A program made the translations under genes and the position numbers. A stretch of 64,000 nucleotides of DNA from CAVXWV01 sp963695415 (GTDB lineage: Bacteria > Chloroflexota > Anaerolineae > Anaerolineales > UBA4823), in assembly GCA_963695415.1 (NCBI GenBank), contig CAVOGL010000023.1:558001-622000 (forward strand), read 5' to 3'. Under the pieces are notes generated by a model. It had not been told where the DNA came from, did not search any database, and worked only from the letters and a program-made list of their open reading frames with translations. Below are positions 8,546 through 17,760 of this stretch, one piece after another. Each line of letters begins with the position of its first letter. The stretch's first letter is position 1.

Positions 8546-9330
8546 GCAAGCTCCATTTCCGTATCCATGCTGCGGCGCAGCTTGCGCACGATCTCGAAAT
8601 AACTTTCTGTGTCGCGGAAGCCGGGGTTTCCTGCCAGTGGGTTGTCGATCACAACTGTACTGCGGTTGGGCGGGTGGCTCAGCAGCAGGATCTTTTTGCC
8701 AAGTATCGCCGCCTCCTCGATGGTGTGGGTGACCACAACCAGGGTGAGTGATTCTTCCTGCCACAGCTCAAGGGTCAGATCCTGCAGTGATTGGCGTGTG
8801 GGTGCATCCAGGGATGCAAAGGCCTCGTCCATCAGCAGCAGGTCGGGCTGCAGCGCCAGGGTGCGTGCGATGGCAGTTCGCTGGCGCTGCCCGCCGGAGA
8901 TCTGGTGCGGGTACTTGTCGCGCTGGCTCTGCAGACCGAGGCGCTCCAGCCAGGACTCCACGCTGATCTTGTCTATCGCCTCGAGGGGGGCGTGCCTGCC
9001 GTCGGGACCATAAAAATCGCGCACCTGCTGACCGAGCTGGATGTTCCCGATCACCGTCTGCCAGGGCAGGAGACCGTAATCCTGCAGGATCAAGCCGGTG
9101 CGCGGCCGCGGGCGGGTGAGAGGCTGCCCGTCGATATTGATCACGCCGGAGGTGGGAAAGCGAAGTCCGGCGAGCAGGTAGAGCAGCGTGGTCTTCCCGC
9201 AGCCGGAAGGACCCAGTATCGCCCAGGATTCACCGCGGTCGACTTGCCAGGTGAAATCTTCAAAAATCGGTATATCCGTATCGTCCGCAGCATCCGTGTG
9301 CCTGTAGGTGAGTGATCCAACTGTAATCAT
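8542..9330 (-). CDS. ABC transporter ATP-binding protein, SsuB/TauB type
   Basis: 262-residue ATPase: Walker A GPSGCGKTT, Q-loop LILQDYGLLPWQ, signature SGGQRQRTAIAR, Walker B LLLMDEAFASLD and the switch His in VVTHTIEEA. Start ATG 9330 (MITVGSLTYRH) is preferred; upstream in-frame sequence to 9600 is repeat-derived and lacks domain character. It overlaps the permease by 4 nt, so translation is probably coupled. The LPWQ after the Q-loop is usual in the sulfonate/nitrate subfamily. Substrate unknown. Confidence 0.88.
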   Translation of the reverse strand: MITVGSLTYRHTDAADDTDIPIFEDFTWQVDRGESWAILGPSGCGKTTLLYLLAGLRFPTSGVINIDGQPLTRPRPRTGLILQDYGLLPWQTVIGNIQLGQQVRDFYGPDGRHAPLEAIDKISVESWLERLGLQSQRDKYPHQISGGQRQRTAIARTLALQPDLLLMDEAFASLDAPTRQSLQDLTLELWQEESLTLVVVTHTIEEAAILGKKILLLSHPPNRSTVVIDNPLAGNPGFRDTESYFEIVRKLRRSMDTEMELA

Positions 9331-9373
9331 CGCGCCTGGATTATATAATGATTTCCAGGAAAACCTTGTAAGC

Positions 9374-9692
9374 GGCGAGCCACCCGCGCCTGCGGGGTGG
9401 AATTGGGCAGCGGGAAGAATTTTCCGGGAATGGTATGGAAGGCAAATATCAGCTCGCCGGTCGACCAGAGTTGCTTTCTGTAGTGGCGAGCCACCCGCGC
9501 AAGGGATGATCTTTGTTGGCGCGGGGATGTGTGTGAAAACGGGCTGCAGTTGGCAAATATCGGCTCGCCTTTGTTGGTCGACCCGCGTCTGTGCGCGCAA
9601 AAAGGCGACCCGCGTTGAGCCTGACGTGGTTTCTACGTTCTGCGGCAGAGGGCTGGTGAAGGCTTCGCCGGATTCGGGTGGGTCGCCACTAC
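9374..9692. repeat. Two 85-bp elements with conserved ends, plus flanking inverted repeat
   Basis: Elements at 9374-9458 and 9485-9569 start with GGCGAGCCACCCGCGC and end with GGCAAATATCRGCTCGCC. Both are exactly 85 bp with a 51-bp core that differs between them; the outer GGCGAGC and GCTCGCC are inverted repeats. GGTCGACC follows the right end, directly in the first copy and after 5 nt in the second. A third, partial GGCGACCCGCG lies near 9604. GTAGTGGCGAGCCACCCG at 9480-9497 is matched in inverse, with one mismatch, by 9675-9692. The 416-bp gap 9331-9746 between ATPase and binding-protein genes holds only this. Confidence 0.7.
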
Positions 9693-9746
9693 ATGATGTT
9701 CAATAATGCATGATGGTCGTGGAGTGCCATTCCATGAAGAATTATT

Positions 9747-10716
9747 TTATGGCAGGTAATCGCCGGTGACGGAATCCTGGTAGGAGACTTCTTTCGATAA
9801 CAAACCTTTCTCCTGCACCCAAGCCAGCGCATCCGCCCACTGTGCCTCGCTGGGCACGCCGGCGGTCACGAACTCGGGCATCTTAAAATTTTGCAGCAGT
9901 GGTTCGGGCACCAGTTTCTGCTCCACGAGCAGCTCCCCCCATTTGCCCGGGTCGGCGTTGATCAAACTAACCGCTTCCTCAATGGCTGCCAGGAAGCCTG
10001 TTACGGCCTCCGGATTCTGATCAATAAAATCCTTTCGGAAGGTGTACACGCTGTGGCTGATCTCCGGGTAGGAGGTATCATCCAGCACCACCTGAGATCC
10101 CTGCAGGACGGCTAGCGAGGAAAGCGGGTCAGGCAGCACACCCGCTGCCAGCTCCCCGCTGGAGAGCAGGGCAAGGCGCTGACCAATATCCGGAACGGCG
10201 ATGGTGTTGATCTCCTCGGCGCTGAGCCCCTGCTTTTGCAGCAGGCGGTCGGTCACGTATTCGATCACCGTGCCCTTGGAAACGCCGATCTCAACGCCTT
10301 TTAAGCCTTCAACACTCTCGATCCCGCTGTTTCCGGAAGCCAGAATGCGGAAAAGAGGCGAATTTGCTGTGGCGGTGCGCGCGAAACGCACGGTCTGCAC
10401 CCGCGGCGCTGTCCTGGTTGTAGAACATCACCGAGACGATCTCGTTGATCATCGCTTCAGCCTGGTTGGCATTGATCAACTCATCACGCTTTGGCGCCGA
10501 TCCTGCCGGGATGAATTCGACGCTTACGCCGTGTTTTGCGAACAAACCCTCCTGGTCGGCGACATACATGGGCAGGGCGTCCAGGATTGGCAGCGTGGCA
10601 ACCCGGATGGTGACAGTCTCGGCGGGTGTTTCAGGCGTCGATACTCCCCCGGCAGCACACCCGGTCAGGAACACACCCAGACATAAAGTGAACAATAAAA
10701 TGATCGTCGCTTTCAT
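9747..10716 (-). CDS. ABC substrate-binding lipoprotein, NMT1/SsuA type, frameshifted
   Basis: Solute-binding lipoprotein, restored length about 323 residues. The signal peptide ends in a lipobox (FLTGCAAG, Cys20). Domain start TVTIRVATLPILDALPMYVADQEGLF is typical of NMT1/THI5-like proteins that bind sulfonates, nitrate or thiamine precursors. The frame stops making sense after MFYNQDSAAG (about 10405) and continues in another frame as VQTVRFARTATANSPL through to GDYLP at 9747. The indel lies within about 10400-10412 in the coding-strand stretch CGCCGCGGGTGC. The downstream half still contains the second lobe. First gene of the importer. Confidence 0.82.
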
Positions 10717-10945
10717 AGAATTTCAGACAACTCCTTTAGAGAGGTTGATTGTGAATAATTGGACAAATTGTATCATATTCAGGGCAGGAATTTGCCAACA
10801 TCTCAACCCGGGCAATGATCAAATGGCTGTTACTGCACAAAATTGTATTTCCCTTTTTTTATTATCTTTCATACAAAGAACGTTTTTCCTTTTGTTCTCC
10901 CTTTCCTTGACACAACATGGCGCTTGTGCTACATTGCACAACTGG

Positions 10946-11710
10946 ATGTCCCCACAATTCAAGCAAATAACCATCGTTATCCCAACCTTCAACGAAGCCG
11001 GCAATCTGCCAGGTCTTGTCCAGGCGATATTTGCTTTGCCGATAGCGAACCTGACCATCCTGGTGGTTGATGACGGCAGCCCGGACGGCACCGGTGAGTT
11101 AGCGCAGCAGCTGGCACTTCAGTATTCCCCGGTCGCTGATCCCGAGGCTGTGAGGATGAAGGTCTTGCGAAGGAGCGGGAAACTGGGTTTGGGTTCAGCT
11201 TATCTGGAAGGTTTCCAGGCTGCCTTTGACTGGGGGGCGGACGTGGTCGGGCAAATGGACGCTGATTTCTCGCACGCTCCCGAGAAGCTGCTTGAGCTTG
11301 TAGATGCGCTCGAAGATAGTGACCTTGTGCTGGGTTCCAGGTACGTACCCGGCGGCAGCGTCGACCGCCAGTGGCCTGCCTGGCGTAAAGCCCTCTCCGC
11401 TTTCGGGAATTTCTATGCGACAACCATCCTGAACCTGCCGGTTCGTGATGCCACCGGCGGCTTCCGCTTGTGGCGCAGTGCGGCTCTGGCGAGTCTCCCC
11501 CTGGACAGAGTGCGCTCCAACGGGTATGGTTTCCTGGTAGAGCTGACTTACCTTGCCAGCCGGATGGGCTTACGGATAACAGAAGTGCCGATCTATTTTG
11601 CCGACCGCAGCTGGGGGTCTTCGAAGATGTCTTTCAAAATCCAGCGCGAAGCGGCTTTGGGAGTCTGGCAGATGCTTTGGGAACACCGGGGTGTCCGGGG
11701 AACCAAGTGA
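10946..11710 (+). CDS. Polyprenol-phosphate mannose synthase-like glycosyltransferase (GT2)
   Basis: 254-residue GT-A fold glycosyltransferase of the DPM1 family. It moves a hexose, usually mannose, from a nucleotide sugar to polyprenyl phosphate, giving the lipid-linked donor used outside the membrane. ITIVIPTFNEAGNLP at the N-terminus, LVVDDGSPDGT, and the metal-binding DAD-type VGQMDADFSHAPE are seen, as is VLGSRYVPGG. Start ATG 10946 matches the family's usual N-terminus; the open frame extends upstream without homology features. The stop overlaps the GTG start of the next gene (GTGA), so the two are translationally coupled. Confidence 0.85.
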   Translation: MSPQFKQITIVIPTFNEAGNLPGLVQAIFALPIANLTILVVDDGSPDGTGELAQQLALQYSPVADPEAVRMKVLRRSGKLGLGSAYLEGFQAAFDWGADVVGQMDADFSHAPEKLLELVDALEDSDLVLGSRYVPGGSVDRQWPAWRKALSAFGNFYATTILNLPVRDATGGFRLWRSAALASLPLDRVRSNGYGFLVELTYLASRMGLRITEVPIYFADRSWGSSKMSFKIQREAALGVWQMLWEHRGVRGTK

Positions 11711-12993
11711 GCCGGGTAACGTTCTTCCGTGTGACCCGCTCGAATAACTATTATTTATACAGCGATATAGCCTGGTTCGGGATTACATCCGGAACGACCC
11801 TCACTTTCCTGGTTGTCTATGCCACGCGCCTGGGCGCCAACAGCTTCCAGATCGCCGCGCTGACCGCGGGACCGGCAATCATCCAGCTGCTCTTCTCTCT
11901 ACCGGTTGGTGCCTGGTTGGGAGATCACCGCCTGATCAAAGCCGTCTATCTTGGAGCCTTCTTCCAGCGAATTGCCTATGTCATATTGATATTTTTGCCA
12001 TGGCTGTTCAATGATATCCAGGAGATATGGGTCATTATCCTGTTAACCCTGATCGGATCGATCCCGGGTACGGTCTTGATGATTGGTTTCAACGCTCTGC
12101 TTGCAGACCTGGTGCCGGTGGAACAGCGCAGCCGTGTGATCGGCAAGCGCAATTCCCTGCTTGCTGTCAGCCTGACGTTGTCCACCCTGGTGAGCGGATA
12201 CCTGCTTGAGCAGTTCAGCTTTCCGCTTAACTACCAGGTTGTTTTTACTTTGGGGGCGATTGGCGCGATGATGAGCACTCACACACTTACCCGTTTGCGG
12301 GAAGTAGAATCGCCGCAGCCGGAACGCGTGAACCAGCCCATAGGAGAAATCGTCCAGCCCGGAGCCGTCAGCCAACCGGCGATGAAGTCAAGGGCGCCTG
12401 GTTTGCGTTTTCTTACTCGTTCGAATGACAAGCCGCTGCTGCGCCTCGATTTGCTGCGCACCCCGTTCGGGATGATGATGGGGGCGTTCCTGTTCTTTTA
12501 CATCGCCCAGTACTTCGGCATCCCGGTTTACCCGCTTTATATGGTCAACGAGTTAAACCTGACCGACAGCCAGATCAGCCTCGGGTTTGTGTTGTTCTAC
12601 CTGACCATGTTCCTCGGCTCACTGCAGATCGGTTGGGTAACCCGGCGGTGGGGTGACCGTATGCCTCTTGTTACAGGCGCACTCTTGTTCAGCTCCTACC
12701 CGCTCCTTTTCTGGCTGGCAAAAGGTCCGTTTTTATATTACGCCGCTTCCCTGCTGGGTGGTGGCGTTTATGCACTCATCAGTTCGGGTCTCACCAGCCG
12801 GCTGATGTCGCGCGTCCCGGAATCGGAGCGCCCGGCTGGGATGGCGCTGCACAACCTGACGATGAACACAGGCGCCCTGACCGGCTCCCTGGCAGGACCT
12901 CTCGTTGCTGAAAGCGCAGGTTTACGCCCTGCATTGATAGTGACAACCATCCTGCGTCTTGCTGCAGGATGGGTACTGTACCGCTGGGGTTAG
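11707..12993 (+). CDS. MFS transporter
   Basis: Major facilitator superfamily membrane protein of 428 residues with about 12 helices and a central loop rich in Glu/Pro/Gln at about 200-235. Start GTG 11707 overlaps the stop of the mannose synthase gene. YLYSDIAWFGITSGTTLTFLVVYATRLGA begins the first helix, and the loop motif PVGAWLGDHRLIKAVY resembles the conserved loop 2-3 motif. Coupling to a polyprenol-phosphate sugar synthase hints at a role in glycoconjugate export, but this is inference from the neighbour only. Confidence 0.78.
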   Translation: MSRVTFFRVTRSNNYYLYSDIAWFGITSGTTLTFLVVYATRLGANSFQIAALTAGPAIIQLLFSLPVGAWLGDHRLIKAVYLGAFFQRIAYVILIFLPWLFNDIQEIWVIILLTLIGSIPGTVLMIGFNALLADLVPVEQRSRVIGKRNSLLAVSLTLSTLVSGYLLEQFSFPLNYQVVFTLGAIGAMMSTHTLTRLREVESPQPERVNQPIGEIVQPGAVSQPAMKSRAPGLRFLTRSNDKPLLRLDLLRTPFGMMMGAFLFFYIAQYFGIPVYPLYMVNELNLTDSQISLGFVLFYLTMFLGSLQIGWVTRRWGDRMPLVTGALLFSSYPLLFWLAKGPFLYYAASLLGGGVYALISSGLTSRLMSRVPESERPAGMALHNLTMNTGALTGSLAGPLVAESAGLRPALIVTTILRLAAGWVLYRWG

Positions 12994-12994
12994 G

Positions 12995-13053
12995 CCCCAA
13001 TGGAAAAAAGCTCCATTGGGGTTAGGCCCCAATGAGAAAAAACTTCATTGGGG
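12995..13053. terminator. Two tandem hairpins between convergent genes
   Basis: CCCCAATGGA (12995-13004) pairs with TCCATTGGGG (13012-13021), and CCCCAATGA (13027-13035) pairs with TCATTGGGG (13045-13053). Both follow GTTAGG and have A-rich loops, so they are 32-bp tandem copies. They lie between the MFS stop and the ksgA stop, which is inside the second stem. A two-way terminator is likely. Confidence 0.6.
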
Positions 13054-13900
13054 TGAGGTTTGGGAGTAGATCCTCGCAAGCTCCCCCCATTCGCTGATGC
13101 TCAGTGTCTCGGCACGGCGCTGGGGCTGAATCCCTGCGTCCTTCAGCAAGTCCTCTGCTTGCTGAGTTGAGATCGCCAGCCCAGCTGACAGCGAGTTTCG
13201 CAGAGTTTTCCTTTTCTGGCTGAACCCGGCTTTTGCCAGACGGAAGAATGTGTCCAGCAATCCGGAAGGAATTAAAGGTTCCGGGTAAATATCTACCCTG
13301 ATGACGGCTGAATCGACCTGAGGCGGGGGATAAAAAGCGCTGGCGGGGATGCCGGTGATGATTTGCGCACTGCCGTAAACCTGAACGCTTAATGCAAGCA
13401 GGCTCAATTTCCCATCTTCTGCCTTAATCCGCTCCGCCACCTCCTGTTGGACCGTGAGTACCATCCGAGATGGTTTTAACTGCGCCTCGAGCAGCATGCG
13501 GATTAAAGCGGAGGTAATGTAATATGGGATGTTGGCGACAACAATAAAGCCATGTTCCTGGGTGATAGCTCCCAGGAGCTCAGCCATGTTGATCTCCAGG
13601 AAATCGCCCTGGATGATGTTGACATTCTCAAATCCGGAGAGCACTTCGCTGAGTGCGGGGATGAGGTTGTGGTCCAGTTCTACAGCCAGGACTTCATGGG
13701 CGCGCTGCGCCAGCAGACGGGTCAGGCTGCCAAGCCCTGCGCCAACCTCGAGCACAACATCGCTGGCGCCAGGATCGCCAGCCTGGACGATCTCCGCCAG
13801 AGACTTCTCATCAATCAAAAAATTCTGCCCCAGTCTTTTGTTGGGTTGTAGATGGTACCGGTTAAGCAGACCGGTGACATCCAGGGGGGGGGAGTGTCAT
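13045..13900 (-). CDS. rsmA: 16S rRNA dimethyladenosine transferase, frameshift at start
   Basis: KsgA/RsmA dimethylates two adenosines in the 3'-terminal helix of 16S rRNA during ribosome maturation. SAM-binding VVLEVGAGLGSLTRLLA and the catalytic NIPYYITSALI are clear. The downstream frame reads back through LLNRYHLQPNKRLGQNFLIDEK, the universal N-terminus, but no start is in that frame. An ATG at 13900 overlaps the stop of the LCP gene (ATGA) and would give MTLPPLDVTGLLNRYH if the run of nine G (13884-13892, plus strand) were eight. So the real start is 13900 and the run carries one extra base, either a sequencing error or true length variation. Length about 285 residues. Confidence 0.88.
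13884..13892. repeat. Nine-G homopolymer in the ksgA start region
   Basis: Nine consecutive G on the plus strand, five to sixteen bases into the ksgA coding region. It puts the start ATG out of frame by +1 with the rest of the gene. Such tracts are error hot spots and also known phase-variation sites. Confidence 0.9.
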
Positions 13901-15078
13901 GGGCAGGTTGGTTCGTCCGGTTCGGTTGGCCAGGTGCCTGCCATGAACTGCGCAGTGTAATCGCGGATAACATCAAAATCAGCTTCCATGATCGACACTT
14001 CTGCTTTTTGGATCGGGCTGTAGATTCTTCCGGCGGTCATGATCTCTTCCGGAAGCCCGGTAAAGATCAGGTTTTCACTCTTCAGCTTCGGCAGCAGGCA
14101 GACAAGCTGGCTGATCTGCTCCGGGCTCAAGTCCATGAGCACCGAATCCTTAAAGGCGGAGATTATCTGGGGTATCTTGGGCAGCACCTGGGGGCGAAGC
14201 AGTTTTTCTCGCACGGCGCACATGACCATGTTCTGGTTGTCCGCCCGGGTGAAGTCGTTATATTTTTTTCGGACGCGGCTGAACCGGAGTGCCTGGTCGC
14301 CGTTGAAGTGCTGCTGTCCGGCGTAGAAGTAGCCCATGTCTTCCGTGTTTTCATCAATGGGTCTGCCATCCACATCCGTCGGCAGGTAAATGTCAATGCC
14401 ACCGATGGCGTCGACGATTTTCTCAAACGTGATCATGTTTACTGCGCCATAATGATCGGCGCGCAAACCGAAATTCAGGTCGAGAGTACGTGCCAGCAAT
14501 CCCGGGCTGGCGCCGGGTCCGTTGTAATAACCCATGCCTGGGCTGCCGTAGAAATATGCCTGGTTGAGTTTGCTGTGGGTGATGGGATCATCCCCCTTCC
14601 TGCCCACATCGGGTGGCAGCTCGACCCACAAGTCGCGCGGCATCGAGAGCATGGTGACTTTGGGAGTGACGAAATCAACGCGCACGATGCGGATAACGTC
14701 TGAAAGCCCGTAAAGATAATTGGCATCGCTGTCCGCACCAACCGCCAGGATGGTCATAACCTCTGGTCCGCCGCACAACGGTTGTGGTGTGGGGGTGGGG
14801 GTGTCAGGCGCTGGTGCTGCTTCATCTTCTGGAGAAGCCATGGATTCTGTTTCTGGTGTGCTCGCCGCACCGGAATCAATATCTGATTGAGCTGGCGCTG
14901 GTGTTTCAGTCGGGTCGGACAGAAGGACCGTCGTGGGAGTGTAGGTGGGAAGCTCCAGCCCTGGTCCAAGCGGGGTCTCCCATTTTTGTTTTATTTGGGG
15001 CAGGAAGATCAGAAGGACGATCACCAGGACTACGACCAGGCCTCCTGCCAGGAGAAGAATGCTGTTTCTTTTTTTCAT
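13897..15078 (-). CDS. LytR-CpsA-Psr (LCP) family cell-envelope transferase
   Basis: 393 residues with an N-terminal cytoplasmic KKR stretch and one signal-anchor helix (SILLLAGGLVVVLVIVLLIFLP), a Thr/Pro/Glu-rich linker and an extracellular LCP domain. LCP proteins attach glycopolymers from lipid carriers to peptidoglycan. Seen: DVIRIVRVDFVTPKVTMLSMPRDLWVELP, the Tyr/Asn/Gly-rich GPGASPGLLARTLDLN, FEKIVDAIGGIDIYLP, and QALRFSRVRKKYNDFTRADNQ with conserved Arg residues. Stop overlaps the ksgA start by 4 nt. Sits next to sugar-transferase and flippase genes, consistent with envelope polymer assembly. Confidence 0.88.
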   Translation of the reverse strand: MKKRNSILLLAGGLVVVLVIVLLIFLPQIKQKWETPLGPGLELPTYTPTTVLLSDPTETPAPAQSDIDSGAASTPETESMASPEDEAAPAPDTPTPTPQPLCGGPEVMTILAVGADSDANYLYGLSDVIRIVRVDFVTPKVTMLSMPRDLWVELPPDVGRKGDDPITHSKLNQAYFYGSPGMGYYNGPGASPGLLARTLDLNFGLRADHYGAVNMITFEKIVDAIGGIDIYLPTDVDGRPIDENTEDMGYFYAGQQHFNGDQALRFSRVRKKYNDFTRADNQNMVMCAVREKLLRPQVLPKIPQIISAFKDSVLMDLSPEQISQLVCLLPKLKSENLIFTGLPEEIMTAGRIYSPIQKAEVSIMEADFDVIRDYTAQFMAGTWPTEPDEPTCP

Positions 15079-15260
15079 ATGAAGTTTTTACTGTTCCTGT
15101 CGCAATAGCGGTTCATTATATCACTGGCTGAAGGAGCAAGCGCAGACGGCGCGCGGTATAATCATCGCCGGGCAGCGGTGCATTTTTTCTCTTGGAAATG
15201 TACCAGAACTGCCTGCAAAGATCTCATCTCTCAGGAAAATAAAGGAGCCGGAAAACGGAT

Positions 15261-16358
15261 ATGCCGGGTCACGGCTTTAAGTCAGGCTTACTTTTGCTGC
15301 TTTGGCTGCTGCTCGGTCTGGCGGCAGTCTTATTGGTGGGGTACCTGGGCATGCAGCTTCCAGGTGAGAGTCAAAGCGTCCAGATTCTTGTCTTGCTGGT
15401 TGGACTGGCGCTGGTGCATGCTGTCCTGGCAATCATCCTGGATGCGGTTTTTAGTGGAATTTCTGTGACACCGCCCTGGCGCCAGCGCCTATCCTTTGGC
15501 ATTAGCCTGGGCATGCCAGTGTTGGTGTCGATCCTTATTTGGTTAAGACGGCTGCCTGTTGATGGTGACTTAACTTTTTGGTGTTTTCTGGCATGGATGA
15601 TCATGGCGGCAATCGGGGCTTTTGCAGGCTGCCTGTCTCTGACCTACAGGCGGTATGGACTTTGGGAGGACAATTCCCCCCCGCCGGAAACAGTTGAACA
15701 GCTCGTTTACCAGATGCACCAGGAACTATTGGTGGCGCCGGTCAGCAGCCCCTGGTCGAAACGTGTTTTTGATATCCTGGTCTCAGGCGCGGGAATGTTG
15801 TTTTCATCACCCATCTGGCTTGCCAGTATGTGCCTGGTCTGGTTGGAGGATCCTGGACCGCTGCTGTTTGTTAAGAATTCTGTGGGCAGGGGCGGCAGAA
15901 ACTTCCGCCAGTTGAAAATGCGCACGATGGTTATTGGAGCGGAGGAGACGACGGGTCCGGTGATGGCGCAGGAAAGGGATGCGCGGGCGTTGGTTTCCGG
16001 AAGGTTTCTGCGCAAGACTCACCTGGATGAGATCCCTCAGCTGATTAATATCCTCAAAGGAGAAATGAGTGTGGTAGGACCGCGCCCTCAGCGCACTGTA
16101 CTTGTGGCAGGATACCTGCTCGAGATGCCGGAATATTCACAACGCCATAGTGTCCTTCCAGGACTGGCAGGGCTGGCTCAGGTCGCGGGGAGTTATTACT
16201 TGACCCCGCGCCAGAAGCTGCGTCTCGACCGCTTGTATATCCAGCACATGAACCTGGGTTATGACCTCAAGCTTCTATTTGCTGCTTTCCTGATCGCGTT
16301 CTGGTTCCGCTGGAAGAAGGATTGGGATGGTCGATTGCCGCGCTGGTTACTCCATTGA
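15261..16358 (+). CDS. Undecaprenyl-phosphate sugar-phosphate transferase
   Basis: 365-residue initiating sugar transferase (bacterial sugar transferase domain). It loads the first sugar-1-phosphate onto undecaprenyl phosphate. Four or five N-terminal helices, then the catalytic domain from KRVFDILVSGAGMLFSSPIW (about 170) with DPGPLLFVKNSVGRGG, FLRKTHLDEIPQLINILKGEMSVVGPRPQ, and PGLAGLAQV. The Asp-Glu pair in THLDEIPQ is the usual catalytic element. AAAGGAG lies 13 nt before the ATG. Divergent from the LCP gene, convergent with the flippase. Confidence 0.88.
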   Translation: MPGHGFKSGLLLLLWLLLGLAAVLLVGYLGMQLPGESQSVQILVLLVGLALVHAVLAIILDAVFSGISVTPPWRQRLSFGISLGMPVLVSILIWLRRLPVDGDLTFWCFLAWMIMAAIGAFAGCLSLTYRRYGLWEDNSPPPETVEQLVYQMHQELLVAPVSSPWSKRVFDILVSGAGMLFSSPIWLASMCLVWLEDPGPLLFVKNSVGRGGRNFRQLKMRTMVIGAEETTGPVMAQERDARALVSGRFLRKTHLDEIPQLINILKGEMSVVGPRPQRTVLVAGYLLEMPEYSQRHSVLPGLAGLAQVAGSYYLTPRQKLRLDRLYIQHMNLGYDLKLLFAAFLIAFWFRWKKDWDGRLPRWLLH

Positions 16359-16406
16359 TGTATTTGAACATTTAGCGTCGACTGGATAGGCGCAGGTTTG
16401 TGTGTC

Positions 16407-17732
16407 TCAGGTCGAAGGTAATTTAGTGGGATTTATTCTGATCCAGCTCGACCACAAAATGACGGTGACGATGGCGGCATTCAATACCTGTCCGACCAGG
16501 GTTCCGTAAACACCCCACTGCAGGATCGCCAGGATACCCAGCGTAAACATCGCCAGAGTCGCGACCAGGTTTGCGAGGAAAATTGGGCGGCTGAGGCGGA
16601 TCGCTTTAAACGCGGTTTGCAGGGGCCAGTAAAGGTAAAGGAGCAAATAGAATCCCGCCATGAGGATGATGGCATTGCTGTACTCCAGGTAGGTGGTGCC
16701 ATACAGCAGGTTGAGTATTTGTTCGGGGAAGATGACCGCCACAAACAGAATCCCCAAGATGGGAATTCCGGTAAACAAATAAGTAAGGCGCAGGAGACGC
16801 GATAGACCGCGCCTGCCAGTATGTGCATAAACTTTTGCGGCTCTCGGGGTGAGGAAAGTATCTGTTGCCCGTAAGATGACATGAACCGGGGCTACCAGGT
16901 TCTGGATTGCCCGGTAAGCGCCAGCTGCGGCGAAACTGACCAGCCCGGCTGTGATCACCGGGTAAAATTCGACCGAAAGCCAGTTAAAGAATAATCCTCC
17001 CAACACCCATCGTCCGAAATTCCAATTACTCTTCAGGGTTTGGTGCAGCGGGTCCATCTTGCGTGACCAGTAGCGGCGTGTTGAGATAACGCCCGGGACC
17101 AGGGCGACCAGCGAACCCCAGGCAATTGCTTCCATGCCTGATAACCCGGTGATCTCGCCCTGATTAATCCAGTACACCATCAACCCGATACGCACACTGT
17201 TGGCGATGGCGGAATTAATCATCGCATCTGCTTCTTTGTCCCGAGTGTACATCATCCTTCTCAGGTATTCCTGCATTTGCCAGGTTAAGAATGGGAACCA
17301 CAGGCTGAATATTGTGGGACCTGCCGTGTCGTTGCCCGCAATGAGCAGTGCCCAACCAAGAGCAGCTACTCCCCCCGCGGTCAACAGCGCCAATAAAATC
17401 TGGACGAGGCTTGTAGCGCTGGCATACTTCTTAAATTCTGATCTTTCCATGGCTGCCCCGAAAGTATTCAAGGGTTGGATGGTGATCCCCTCCTGGATGA
17501 CCCGTGCCAGTCTCAAGCAGGTGAAGCCAACACCATACATCCCCAATTCTGTTGGGCTGACGTTACGACCCAGGAGCAGTGTTGCGGCGAAATTTGCGAT
17601 GCTGATGATCCCCTGGTCGACGGCTGCCATGTAACCGGCGCGCGCGCCCTGACCGTAAAGGACTTCCAAGAATCTTTTCGCCTGTCTTTTTAGATAGGGA
17701 AGAGCCGTCTTGTTTTGAGGTTGAAAGGTCAT
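16407..17732 (-). CDS. Polysaccharide flippase-like membrane protein
   Basis: 441 residues with about 12-14 helices in the pattern of the oligosaccharide flippase (Wzx/MOP) superfamily, which moves lipid-linked sugars across the membrane. Typical segments: VDQGIISIANFAATLLLGRNVSPTELGMYGVG near the N-terminus and IILMAGFYLLLYLYWPLQTAFKAI later. Start ATG 17732 (MTFQPQNKTALPY) is preferred because an upstream in-frame start at 17783 lies inside the SRP RNA gene. Function inferred from fold pattern and the adjoining sugar-transferase and LCP genes. Confidence 0.75.
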   Translation of the reverse strand: MTFQPQNKTALPYLKRQAKRFLEVLYGQGARAGYMAAVDQGIISIANFAATLLLGRNVSPTELGMYGVGFTCLRLARVIQEGITIQPLNTFGAAMERSEFKKYASATSLVQILLALLTAGGVAALGWALLIAGNDTAGPTIFSLWFPFLTWQMQEYLRRMMYTRDKEADAMINSAIANSVRIGLMVYWINQGEITGLSGMEAIAWGSLVALVPGVISTRRYWSRKMDPLHQTLKSNWNFGRWVLGGLFFNWLSVEFYPVITAGLVSFAAAGAYRAIQNLVAPVHVILRATDTFLTPRAAKVYAHTGRRGLSRLLRLTYLFTGIPILGILFVAVIFPEQILNLLYGTTYLEYSNAIILMAGFYLLLYLYWPLQTAFKAIRLSRPIFLANLVATLAMFTLGILAILQWGVYGTLVGQVLNAAIVTVILWSSWIRINPTKLPST

Positions 17733-17760
17733 TGTGGAGGTATGCCGTGGATAAATGTGA

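Noticed and set aside
8546..8764. Permease start further upstream
   Set aside because: The added 73 residues overlap the ATPase reading frame and have no membrane pattern.
9374..9569. Paired elements read as part of a longer ABC ATPase (start at 9600)
   Set aside because: The upstream stretch is repeat-derived, lacks domain character, and ATG 9330 fits the family N-terminus.
14784..15131. Plus-strand open frames over the LCP gene start
   Set aside because: Low-complexity composition and no motifs; the minus-strand LCP frame has a signal anchor and LCP motifs.
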